Shown: in pieces, positions 1 through 5,214 of the stretch
How the letters are laid out: the number at the start of each line of letters is the position of its first letter
How positions within the stretch are numbered: the first letter of the stretch is position 1
NCBI GenBank assembly: GCA_009703465.1
Contig: WLGC01000063.1
Span: 1-5,214, forward strand
Source: Actinomycetota bacterium
Lineage (GTDB): Bacteria; Actinomycetota; Actinomycetes; Actinomycetales; Microbacteriaceae
Reading direction: 5' to 3'
DNA length: 5,214 bases
Notes under the pieces: model-generated
The model's database searches: none
Told to the model about the DNA's origin: nothing
What the model saw: only the letters and a program-made list of their open reading frames with translations
Program-made: the position numbers and the translations under genes

Positions 1-66
1 ATTGCCTTGAAAATAACCAGTGACCGGTTAGGTCTGGCCGGCAAAAAGCTTAGAGTTAGCCTGTGA
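1..66 (+). CDS. Possible C-terminal end of an unidentified upstream gene (5' partial)
   Basis: Frame 1 is open from the left edge to a TGA at 64-66 and would encode 21 residues ending in LGLAGKKLRVSL. The other two plus frames hit stops within the first 25 bases. The TGA overlaps the GTG start of the next gene in a GTGA arrangement, a common sign of translational coupling in bacterial operons. The tail has no motif I recognise, so no function is offered. A 21-codon open frame is expected by chance about a third of the time, and one minus-strand frame is open here too. The call therefore rests mainly on the GTGA overlap and remains weak. Confidence 0.35.
   Translation: MALKITSDRLGLAGKKLRVSL
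51..56 (+). promoter_or_regulatory. Candidate -10 element for a leaderless gabD2 transcript
   Basis: TAGAGT fits the actinobacterial -10 pattern TANNNT and ends exactly six bases before the GTG at 63, which would make the G of the start codon the transcription start. No Shine-Dalgarno sequence is visible upstream of that GTG, which fits a leaderless message. I see no convincing -35 (TTAGGT at 28-33 is a poor match). The competing explanation is that gabD2 is translated by coupling from the gene ending at 66. TANNNT is a low-information motif. Confidence 0.3.
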
Positions 67-1577
67 GCGAAACCAATATTCAGGGGCTAATTGCCCACTT
101 TCCAATTGCCGACCAAACCGTACCGATTTCAAATCCGGTAAACGGTAAAAAGATTTACGACCTGCCACAGTTGTCTGAGCAGCAGGTTATCGATGCGATA
201 GATAAAGCGCGCCTAGCTCAACCTAGTTGGGAGAAAGTCTCTGTAACTGAAAGAGCTAAGGTTCTGCGTCAGACGCAGAAACTGATGATTGCTGACGAAG
301 CAAAACTTTTGGACTTACTGCAGCTAGAAACTGGAAAATCTAGGGCGCATGCTTTTGAGGAAACAGTTGGAGCAATTGCCGCAGCTGGTTACAACTCAAA
401 GGTTGCGGTAAAAGCACTTGCTCGACAGAAAACAAAGTCTGGTATTCCAGTTCTCACAAAAACCTTTGTTGATCACTTTCCAGTGGGTGTGGTTGGCGTG
501 ATCACTCCTTGGAATTATCCGCTTGCCCTAACCATGCTTGATGTCCTTCCGGCATTGGTTGCTGGTAACGCAGTAGTTCAAAAAGCTGATAATCAATCAG
601 CCTTGACAGTTTTGTTTGCCCGACACCTAGCCATAGAAGCAGGATTACCAGCTGAAGTTTGGACTGTAGTAGTTGGCGATGGAGAAATTGTTGGCAACGC
701 AGTAACTGATCATGTTGACTACGTAGCTTTCACTGGATCAACGGCAACCGGTAGAAAAGTTGCTCAACGTGCCGCTGCGCGTTTGATTGGTTGCTCACTG
801 GAGCTTGGTGGCAAAAACCCAATGATTGTTTTGGAGAGCGCCAATGTGAAGCGAGCCGCAGAGATAGCCATGGCCGGCGCTTTTGGATCAGCCGGTCAAC
901 TTTGTGTTTCAATCGAGCGGGTCTACGTGCCAAATCGAATGAAAGAAGAATTTCTATCTGAAATTGCCAAGCGGACTAATTCTCTAAACGTCGGTAAATC
1001 GAATGACTTCAGCATGGATATCGGCTCTCTTACTGGATACAGCCAGCTACAAAGAGTTACCGGGTTTATTGATGACGCAGTTATCACCGGGGCTACCGTG
1101 ATTGCCGGAGGCGAAGCGCTGAGTGAGACTGGGCCTTATTTCTACTCCCCTACTGTTCTTACCAACGTCAATGCCAACGCAAGAATGTATCGTCAAGAAG
1201 TCTTTGGCCCAGTAATTGCTGTTGAGGGCTATGACGATCTAGATGATGCAATCGCCTGGGCTAATGACAGCGACTTTGGACTAAACGCCTCAGTGGTTGG
1301 CGATGAGCGAGATGCCCTAAAGGTTGCCGAGAAACTAAATGCCGGCGGTGTGAACATTAATGAGGGTTACCGTGCATCTTTTGCCTCTAATGAAACACCA
1401 ATGGGTGGCACAAAATCTTCCGGCCAGGGACGTCGAAACGGTATCGGGGGAATTTTGCGCTACACCGAGGCTAGAGCGATTGGAATTTCTCGCGGAGCAA
1501 TAAAGATTCCAACTCGTGCCAAGCAGTACAACCAAATGGCACCGCTGATGCGAATTTTGGTAAAACTAATTAAGTAG
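63..1577 (+). CDS. gabD2: Succinate-semialdehyde dehydrogenase, probably NADP-dependent (GabD2 type)
   Basis: This 504-residue cytoplasmic enzyme belongs to the aldehyde dehydrogenase superfamily. It should oxidise succinic semialdehyde to succinate, feeding GABA or 2-oxoglutarate-derived carbon into the TCA cycle. It resembles M. tuberculosis GabD2 along its whole length, including the extra C-terminal tail after the ALDH core. Visible motifs are TPWNYP (148-153, with oxyanion Asn151), cofactor Lys174, FTGST (223-227), general base Glu247 in LELGGKNP, catalytic Cys281 in GQLCVSIER, and EVFGPV (379-384). The Glu-to-Cys spacing of 34 is canonical, so the enzyme looks active. Three residues after Lys174 stands Asn177 instead of the Glu that favours NAD, consistent with NADP use. 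The GTG start is preceded by an in-frame TAG at 57-59, and no other start fits the family better. The stop overlaps the end of convergent tatB by 8 bp. The family is secure; the exact aldehyde substrate is inferred from GabD2 similarity. Confidence 0.9.
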   Translation: MSETNIQGLIAHFPIADQTVPISNPVNGKKIYDLPQLSEQQVIDAIDKARLAQPSWEKVSVTERAKVLRQTQKLMIADEAKLLDLLQLETGKSRAHAFEETVGAIAAAGYNSKVAVKALARQKTKSGIPVLTKTFVDHFPVGVVGVITPWNYPLALTMLDVLPALVAGNAVVQKADNQSALTVLFARHLAIEAGLPAEVWTVVVGDGEIVGNAVTDHVDYVAFTGSTATGRKVAQRAAARLIGCSLELGGKNPMIVLESANVKRAAEIAMAGAFGSAGQLCVSIERVYVPNRMKEEFLSEIAKRTNSLNVGKSNDFSMDIGSLTGYSQLQRVTGFIDDAVITGATVIAGGEALSETGPYFYSPTVLTNVNANARMYRQEVFGPVIAVEGYDDLDDAIAWANDSDFGLNASVVGDERDALKVAEKLNAGGVNINEGYRASFASNETPMGGTKSSGQGRRNGIGGILRYTEARAIGISRGAIKIPTRAKQYNQMAPLMRILVKLIK

Positions 1578-1914
1578 CTTCAGGATCAAACGGTGCACGT
1601 TCTCCCTTTTGCAGAGTCTGCACAGTGACCTTGGGTTGATTCAATGCGGTTGCGTTTGGTTTTGGAGTTACATCTTCAGCCAGTGCCTCGCGAATAATTC
1701 TTCTCGGGTCATACTGTCTTGGATCGAGTTTCTTCCAATCCAACTCTTCACCAAGTTCAGAGGACAGTTGAGTTTTTGCCCCCTCGGCCATGGCCTTCAT
1801 TGACTTAATAAATTTTGCTAGCTGGGCGGCGTAGTGCGGCAAGCGGTCAGGGCCTAGGACAAAGACGGCAATGAGCCCCAAGATCAGGAGTTTTTCGCCA
1901 GTAAGTCCAAACAT
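1570..1914 (-). CDS. tatB: Sec-independent (twin-arginine) protein translocase subunit TatB
   Basis: The 114-residue protein has the TatA/TatB plan. An N-terminal membrane helix (about residues 3-21) carries a polar Glu7 near its start, followed by a Gly21-Pro22 hinge in LGPDRLP, an amphipathic helix (about 26-50) and a charged, probably disordered tail. The GPDRLP form, the Glu in the helix and the LDPRQYDPRR stretch (63-72) favour TatB over TatA. TatB works with TatC at the inner membrane to receive folded proteins bearing twin-arginine signals. No tatA or tatC is in the window, so they should lie elsewhere. I chose the ATG at 1914 because TatB proteins normally begin MF, and because a -10-like TACTCT sits six bases upstream. 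A TTG at 1929 would add five residues (TTG-Tyr-Ser-Lys-Arg) before that Met. The gene diverges from the O-methyltransferase and ends inside the last codons of gabD2. Confidence 0.87.
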   Translation of the reverse strand: MFGLTGEKLLILGLIAVFVLGPDRLPHYAAQLAKFIKSMKAMAEGAKTQLSSELGEELDWKKLDPRQYDPRRIIREALAEDVTPKPNATALNQPKVTVQTLQKGERAPFDPEAT

Positions 1915-1920
1915 TCTCTT

Positions 1921-1926
1921 AGAGTA
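1921..1926 (-). promoter_or_regulatory. Candidate -10 element for a leaderless tatB transcript
   Basis: On the minus strand this reads TACTCT, matching TANNNT, and it ends exactly six bases before the ATG at 1914. Transcription would then begin at the A of the start codon. The only Shine-Dalgarno-like bases, GAAGG, lie 15 bases from the ATG, too far for good pairing. Leaderless messages are common in Actinobacteria. The call depends on a short motif plus spacing. Confidence 0.4.
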
Positions 1927-1961
1927 CAACCTTCAAGTCGCTCATAACAGCCCACTCGCTT

Positions 1962-1967
1962 TATGCT
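1962..1967 (+). promoter_or_regulatory. Candidate -10 element of the O-methyltransferase gene
   Basis: TATGCT matches TATAAT at four of six positions, including the key first two and last bases. A start about seven bases downstream would give a very short leader of roughly 12 bases, just enough to carry the ribosome binding site. No -35 hexamer is recognisable at the expected distance. Confidence 0.35.
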
Positions 1968-1974
1968 GTAAGCC

Positions 1975-1980
1975 AAGGAG
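1975..1980 (+). promoter_or_regulatory. Strong ribosome binding site of the O-methyltransferase
   Basis: AAGGAG, a near-complete Shine-Dalgarno sequence, lies five bases before the ATG at 1986. It fixes that ATG as the start and contrasts with tatB and gabD2, which have no such site. Confidence 0.85.
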
Positions 1981-1985
1981 TTGCA

Positions 1986-2615
1986 ATGGTCGACAAAATA
2001 AGCAGTTGGAAGTTCGCAGAAGAATTTGCCAGCGAATCAGAGGTCTTTAGAGACGCTCGCGGAAGAGCCGAAGAGCTAGGTGTTGAGTGCATTACACCTT
2101 CGGTTGGTGCCCACCTAGCCATGCTTGTTTCCGCTCTCGGCGCCAAAGCTATTGTTGAGGCTGGCACCGGCACTGGAGTATCAGGCCTTTGGCTTTTAAG
2201 CGGTTCCGAGCAGGCAGTGCTGGCAACGATTGATACCGAGATCGAATACCAGGCAACCGCCAAGCGCGCATTTGCTGACGCCAAAATTCCAGCCAACCGC
2301 ACCCGCGTGATTCAGGGCCGGGCTATAGATGTGATGAGCAATATGGCAGATGCTGCCTACGATATGGTCTTTTTAGATGCCGATCGAGAAACTCTTGAAG
2401 AGCAGTTGCACGAAGCCTCCAGACTACTTAGACCCGGTGGTGTGGTAGCCATAGCTCACGCACTGTGGCGTGATCGAGTTCCAGATCCGGCTATGCGAGA
2501 TGATGCTACTGCCGTGTACCGTGACGCGCTTAGATACTTCAGCAATAACGACAACTTTGTATCTGCGCTGTCACCAGTTGGTGACGGACTGCTGCTAGCC
2601 AGCAAGTGCAGTTAG
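1986..2615 (+). CDS. SAM-dependent O-methyltransferase family protein (Rv1220c-like)
   Basis: This 209-residue cytoplasmic protein has the class I Rossmann methyltransferase fold of the catechol/caffeoyl-CoA O-methyltransferase family. The SAM-binding glycine loop is VEAGTGTGVSGLWL (57-70). The acidic end of strand 2 is IDTE (82-85) and motif FLDAD is at 129-133. ITPSVGAHL (36-44) and the closing GDGLLLASK (199-207) fit the group. It closely resembles M. tuberculosis Rv1220c, whose physiological substrate I do not know. The usual metal-binding Asp-Asn of the family (VVDNVLW) is replaced here by Ala157-His158 in AIAHALW. It may therefore act without a divalent metal or on an unusual substrate, and catechol-type activity should not be assumed. 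It diverges from tatB and converges with rlmB, leaving a 3-bp gap. The fold is certain and the substrate unknown. Confidence 0.85.
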   Translation: MVDKISSWKFAEEFASESEVFRDARGRAEELGVECITPSVGAHLAMLVSALGAKAIVEAGTGTGVSGLWLLSGSEQAVLATIDTEIEYQATAKRAFADAKIPANRTRVIQGRAIDVMSNMADAAYDMVFLDADRETLEEQLHEASRLLRPGGVVAIAHALWRDRVPDPAMRDDATAVYRDALRYFSNNDNFVSALSPVGDGLLLASKCS

Positions 2616-2618
2616 TTT

Positions 2619-3836
2619 CTACTTAGAACGTTTTCCAACTGCTCTGCGCTTAGCAATTTCATAAAGGGTTACGCTGGCAGCAATTCCTGCATTCAATGAC
2701 TCGGTGTCACCGCTGATAGGAATTGAAACTACAGCATCACAATTTTCTGTTACCAGTCGAGATAGACCTTTACCTTCTGAACCAACCACTAGTACCAATG
2801 GTTCTGTGCCCAGAGCAAAATCTGTAAGTGACATATCTCCGTCACCGTCAAGACCAACAATGAAGCAACCGCGCTTTTTCAAATCCTTCAAAGTTGCGTT
2901 TAGGTTTGCCGCGAGTGCCACTGGAATTCTTGCTGCTGCTCCGGCAGAGGTTTTCCAAGCAGAAGCTGTTACACCAGTTGAGCGACGCTGCGGCAAGATA
3001 ACTCCCTGACCACCAAAGGCGGCAACCGATCTAATTATTGCGCCTAGGTTTCTTGGATCGGTAATTCCATCAAGTGCCACCAAAAGTGGTTTTTGTCCGC
3101 GCGAGAGAATCAAATCGAGCAACTCCATTGGGTGCTGATATTTGTATGGCGGAACCTGAAGTGCAATTCCTTGGTGAACTGAGTCATACCCAGTCATCCG
3201 ATCAATTTCTGGACGAGTAAGTTCAGATAACGGAATTCCACGTGCAGCTGCAATCTTGATTGCTTCTTTTACTCGCTCATCCATTTCGATTCGAGTGGCA
3301 ATAAACAATGCAGTTGATGGAACTTTTGCTCTAAGGGCCTCAAGTACCGAGTTACGACCGGAGAGAACTTCAGATGCCTCAGTGGCCTTGGCAACTCTTT
3401 GACCTGATCTCTTTGCGGCACCAGCAGAACCTGCGGTACGTGCGCTTGGTGCTAAGAATTCACCTCTACGACCACCGTCGCGGGTACCGGCTGTTCCCTT
3501 GGCACCAGGACGTGATCCAGCGCCGCCGGTGCGAGATCCACCTGATCTTGGTGCAGCTTTGCCTGTTCTAGAGCTAGCAATCTTTGGATCTAGTTCGGAG
3601 GCAAACTTCCTAGCGGTTGAAGAATTTCCGGCACCCTTACCGGCAATCTTGATTCCAAGTGCAGCAGCTTTGCGCTCAGCAGCCTGTTTTGCCTTAAACG
3701 CTTTGTGGTTTTTGCGATCCTCAGCTTTTGGGGTTGGGCCACGACCTTCTAGTCGCTGCTTATTATTTCCACCTGAGCCAACCTTGCCGCCCTTTTTATT
3801 TTTTGCCGCGCCTGGGCGACCTGGTTTTCCAGCCAT
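2619..3836 (-). CDS. rlmB: 23S rRNA (guanosine-2'-O-)-methyltransferase RlmB, SpoU/TrmH family
   Basis: The 405-residue protein should methylate the ribose of a 23S rRNA guanosine (G2251 in E. coli numbering) in the peptidyl-transferase P-loop, using SAM. The C-terminal SPOUT domain carries all three family motifs. Motif 1 is [11 protein letters not shown] (260-270, with Asn263 and Arg269), motif 2 is [10 protein letters not shown] (350-359, Glu354) and motif 3 is [17 protein letters not shown] (372-388, Ser380 and Asn382). The RNA-binding SpoU substrate domain spans about 156-232, starting [13 protein letters not shown]. Residues 1-155 are a basic extension. Its first 45 residues ([18 protein letters not shown]) follow the known actinobacterial pattern, and the rest is Gly/Ser/Arg/Ala low complexity, longer than I expect. 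The start overlaps the cysS stop by one base and has a GGAG site nine bases upstream. Specificity for G2251 is inferred from the family; another rRNA or tRNA position is possible. Confidence 0.88.
   Translation of the reverse strand: MAGKPGRPGAAKNKKGGKVGSGGNNKQRLEGRGPTPKAEDRKNHKAFKAKQAAERKAAALGIKIAGKGAGNSSTARKFASELDPKIASSRTGKAAPRSGGSRTGGAGSRPGAKGTAGTRDGGRRGEFLAPSARTAGSAGAAKRSGQRVAKATEASEVLSGRNSVLEALRAKVPSTALFIATRIEMDERVKEAIKIAAARGIPLSELTRPEIDRMTGYDSVHQGIALQVPPYKYQHPMELLDLILSRGQKPLLVALDGITDPRNLGAIIRSVAAFGGQGVILPQRRSTGVTASAWKTSAGAAARIPVALAANLNATLKDLKKRGCFIVGLDGDGDMSLTDFALGTEPLVLVVGSEGKGLSRLVTENCDAVVSIPISGDTESLNAGIAASVTLYEIAKRRAVGKRSK
3387..3575 (-). other. rlmB: Low-complexity Gly/Ser/Arg/Ala-rich linker within RlmB
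   Basis: Codons for residues 88-150 of RlmB encode a biased stretch with recurring Ser-Arg-Thr-Gly and Gly-Gly motifs (for example [15 protein letters not shown]), many Arg and Lys, and few hydrophobic residues. It is predicted by eye to be disordered and would suit non-specific rRNA contact. There is no exact DNA tandem repeat that I can see. The plus-strand open frame opposite it is a by-product of this composition. Confidence 0.6.
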
Positions 3837-3849
3837 TAACTAACACTCC
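3836..3849 (-). promoter_or_regulatory. cysS/rlmB stop-start overlap with ribosome binding site
   Basis: On the minus strand the TAA of cysS (3838-3836) shares its last A with the ATG of rlmB (3836-3834), giving TAATG. A GGAG site at 3849-3846, inside the last codons of cysS, lies nine bases before the ATG. This geometry indicates one transcript and translational coupling of rlmB to cysS, with no room for a separate promoter in the junction. Confidence 0.85.
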
Positions 3850-5214
3850 AATGGGTTCGGTCGGCAGCATCCTCGAGTGTTATTCCCGCGGCCTGCAGTT
3901 GATCTCTAATTGCATCGGAACGTGCAAAATCTTTATTTGCCCTTGCTTGGTTTCGCTCGGTAATCAAACTTTCCACCAAAGACTCAAGGGCAGATGCCAT
4001 ACCTGAGTCGCCGCCAGATTTGCTCCAGCTAATTGGATTAATGCCCAGTACCTCGGACATTGCCTGAACCTCATTGAGCGCTGTTGCCGCTCCTGCTAAA
4101 TCTTCTTCATCTAGCAGAAGGTTTCCAAGTCTCACCTTTTCGTGCAGTGCAGCAAGGGCAGCAGGAATTGCTAGATCGTCGTTCATTGCTGAAACAAACT
4201 CAGCCGGCAAGGCTTTCATTAAGTCTTGAGGTAGCTCTTTTATGAACTTGGTTTCAGCAAGCCTTCTGTGGCTGCGCTTTATGAAAGTTTCAATTCTGGA
4301 AACTGCAGCTTCGGCTTCATCAATCACGCCATCTTGAAAGTCAAGAACACTTCGATAGTGCGCAGAGCCTAGGTAGTAGCGAACAGCTAGCGCGCGACCG
4401 GAAGAAAGCAAATCATTGGAATACACAGAGTTCCCTGATGACTTGGACATCTTGCTGCCTGAAACATTGACCAGGCCATTGTGTAACCAATAGTTTGCGA
4501 ATTTATCTCCTGCAGCACTTGATTGAGCCAACTCATTTTCATGGTGAGGAAAACGCAGGTCAATGCCGCCACCGTGAATGTCAAAGTTAGAACCTAGATA
4601 CTTTGTGGCCATCGCTGAGCATTCAATGTGCCAGCCTGGGCGCCCTCTACCAAAAGGAGATTCCCAACTAGCAGTTTCTGGTTCAGTTGCCTTGGCAGCT
4701 TTCCAGAGGGCGAAATCATTTGGCTCACGCTTGCCGCGTGGATCAGCATCGGTGTCGGCATCCATGTCAGAGATTTTTTGATTGGTTAGCTCTCCGTAGC
4801 TTGACCATTTTGATGCCGCAAAATAAACATTTGCCGATCCATCTTCTGCAACGTAGGCAAAACCCTTTGAAATCAAACGTTCAATTAGGGAAATCATTTC
4901 GCTAATCGCAGAGGTTGCTCTTGGTTCGTAGCTTGGCGGCAGAATACCTAACGCTTTATAAGAGTGATTAAATTCCAGTTCAAACCGATATGCCAGTGAC
5001 CACCAAGACTCATTTAGCGTTTTTGCTTTTTCCAATACCTTGTCGTCAATGTCAGTGACATTTCTAATCAGCGTTACTTTAAGTCCTGATACTTCAAGCC
5101 AGCGACGAAGCTGGTCATAAACAAGTGCTGAACGAAGGTGACCTAGGTGTGGAGCCCCTTGAACTGTTGGTCCGCATAGATACATCGAAACCTGGCCCGG
5201 GTTAATGGGCTTAA
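3836..5214 (-). CDS. cysS: Cysteinyl-tRNA synthetase, N-terminus cut by the window edge
   Basis: This class I aminoacyl-tRNA synthetase charges tRNA-Cys with cysteine, using ATP, in the cytoplasm. The frame stays open to the right edge: nine codons before Met at 5185 read KPINPGQVS, which aligns with the family pattern KPIxxGxVxMYxCG. That Met is therefore internal, the true start lies beyond 5214, and roughly 15 residues are missing. Counting from that Met, the ATP-binding HIGH motif appears as HLGH (13-16) and KMSKS is at 245-249. The zinc ligands match E. coli Cys28, Cys209, His234 and Glu238 as Cys4, Cys189, His214 and Glu218. The C-terminal DALR-type helical and anticodon-binding region is present (about 285-449), which argues against the shorter paralogue MshC of mycothiol synthesis. 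Downstream rlmB overlaps by one base. In mycobacteria ispD-ispF precede cysS, so the same is expected off the right edge. Confidence 0.96.
   Translation of the reverse strand, partial: KPINPGQVSMYLCGPTVQGAPHLGHLRSALVYDQLRRWLEVSGLKVTLIRNVTDIDDKVLEKAKTLNESWWSLAYRFELEFNHSYKALGILPPSYEPRATSAISEMISLIERLISKGFAYVAEDGSANVYFAASKWSSYGELTNQKISDMDADTDADPRGKREPNDFALWKAAKATEPETASWESPFGRGRPGWHIECSAMATKYLGSNFDIHGGGIDLRFPHHENELAQSSAAGDKFANYWLHNGLVNVSGSKMSKSSGNSVYSNDLLSSGRALAVRYYLGSAHYRSVLDFQDGVIDEAEAAVSRIETFIKRSHRRLAETKFIKELPQDLMKALPAEFVSAMNDDLAIPAALAALHEKVRLGNLLLDEEDLAGAATALNEVQAMSEVLGINPISWSKSGGDSGMASALESLVESLITERNQARANKDFARSDAIRDQLQAAGITLEDAADRTHWSVS

Larger units (their letters stand above)
1915..1985. promoter_or_regulatory. 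Divergent promoter region between tatB and the O-methyltransferase
   Basis: This 71-bp gap is the only intergenic stretch of any size in the window and must hold the promoters of both divergent genes unless they are read from further away. It contains a -10-like box for each direction (minus 1921-1926, plus 1962-1967) but no recognisable -35 hexamers. I see no clear operator palindrome, riboswitch or long inverted repeat. The two -10 boxes lie about 35 bp apart, so the promoters would be close enough to interfere with each other. Confidence 0.6.

Noticed and set aside
7..12. TTGAAA as a -35 hexamer for gabD2
   Set aside because: It matches TTGACA at five of six positions, but no TANNNT box follows at 16-18 bases, and it is about 40 bases too far from TAGAGT at 51-56.
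1915..1929. TTG at 1929 as the tatB start (119 residues)
   Set aside because: It is a rare start codon with GAAGG only one base away, and it adds a basic stub before the family-typical MFG. The candidate -10 box would fall inside it.
1961..2302. Minus-strand 113-codon open frame within the O-methyltransferase
   Set aside because: It lies fully opposite a gene with clear motifs and a strong ribosome binding site, and its Ser/Ala-rich product resembles nothing I recognise.
2608..2642. GCAGTT / AACTGC inverted repeat as an intrinsic terminator
   Set aside because: A six-pair stem with a 23-base loop and no adjoining T-run is within chance expectation. It is mentioned only as weak structure, not annotated as a terminator.
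3499..3843. Plus-strand 114-codon open frame opposite the rlmB start
   Set aside because: Its Pro/Leu/Ala-rich protein is the mirror of the Gly/Arg-rich tail of RlmB, with no motif and no ribosome binding site. It is a composition artefact.
3836..5214. The synthetase being MshC, the cysteine:glucosaminyl-inositol ligase of mycothiol synthesis
   Set aside because: It has the longer C-terminal tRNA-binding region and the [13 protein letters not shown] form of CysS, and it sits next to rlmB as cysS does in mycobacteria. MshC is shorter and lacks that region.
1..5214. A hidden mobile element, CRISPR array, defence system, tRNA or riboswitch
   Set aside because: All but about 75 bases are covered by well-recognised housekeeping genes or the possible gene end at the left edge. 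I found no direct-repeat array, terminal inverted repeats, transposase motifs, tRNA-like cloverleaf or long structured leader.

Overview
The window is an ordinary, very densely packed stretch of actinobacterial chromosome. It holds five recognisable protein genes plus a possible tail of a sixth, with almost no non-coding DNA. Protein-level resemblance to GabD2, TatB, the Rv1220c-type methyltransferase, RlmB and CysS of Actinobacteria points to that phylum. The TatB tail (an LDPRQYDPRR stretch) is, as far as I recall, typical of Microbacteriaceae. G+C is only about 47-48% in the few lines I counted, and genes overlap or nearly touch. This suggests a streamlined, low-GC Microbacteriaceae of the freshwater or marine 'Luna' type (Rhodoluna/Aquiluna-like). 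That placement is inference.

Layout, left to right. Bases 1-66 may be the end of an unidentified upstream gene. From 63 to 1577 on the plus strand lies a GabD2-type succinate-semialdehyde dehydrogenase with a GTG start. Its stop codon overlaps tail-to-tail with a minus-strand tatB (1570-1914), the small membrane subunit of the twin-arginine protein export system. A 71-bp divergent promoter region (1915-1985) separates tatB from a plus-strand SAM-dependent O-methyltransferase (1986-2615). That gene ends 3 bp from the end of a minus-strand rlmB (2619-3836), a 23S rRNA ribose methyltransferase. rlmB follows cysS (cysteinyl-tRNA synthetase, 3836-5214, 5' end cut by the right window edge) with a one-base stop/start overlap.

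The genes fall into three functional pieces. gabD2 is central metabolism. The tatB / O-methyltransferase divergent pair resembles the M. tuberculosis locus Rv1220c-sigE-rseA-htrA-tatB with the middle three genes missing. cysS-rlmB is a conserved translation pair that in mycobacteria sits behind carD-ispD-ispF, so ispF is expected just beyond the right edge.

I see no mobile element, CRISPR array, RNA gene, prophage or defence system, and no convincing undescribed system. The points most worth checking are a methyltransferase without the usual metal-binding Asp-Asn pair, the contracted sigE region, two start codons with the spacing expected of leaderless mRNAs, and the long disordered N-terminal tail of RlmB.
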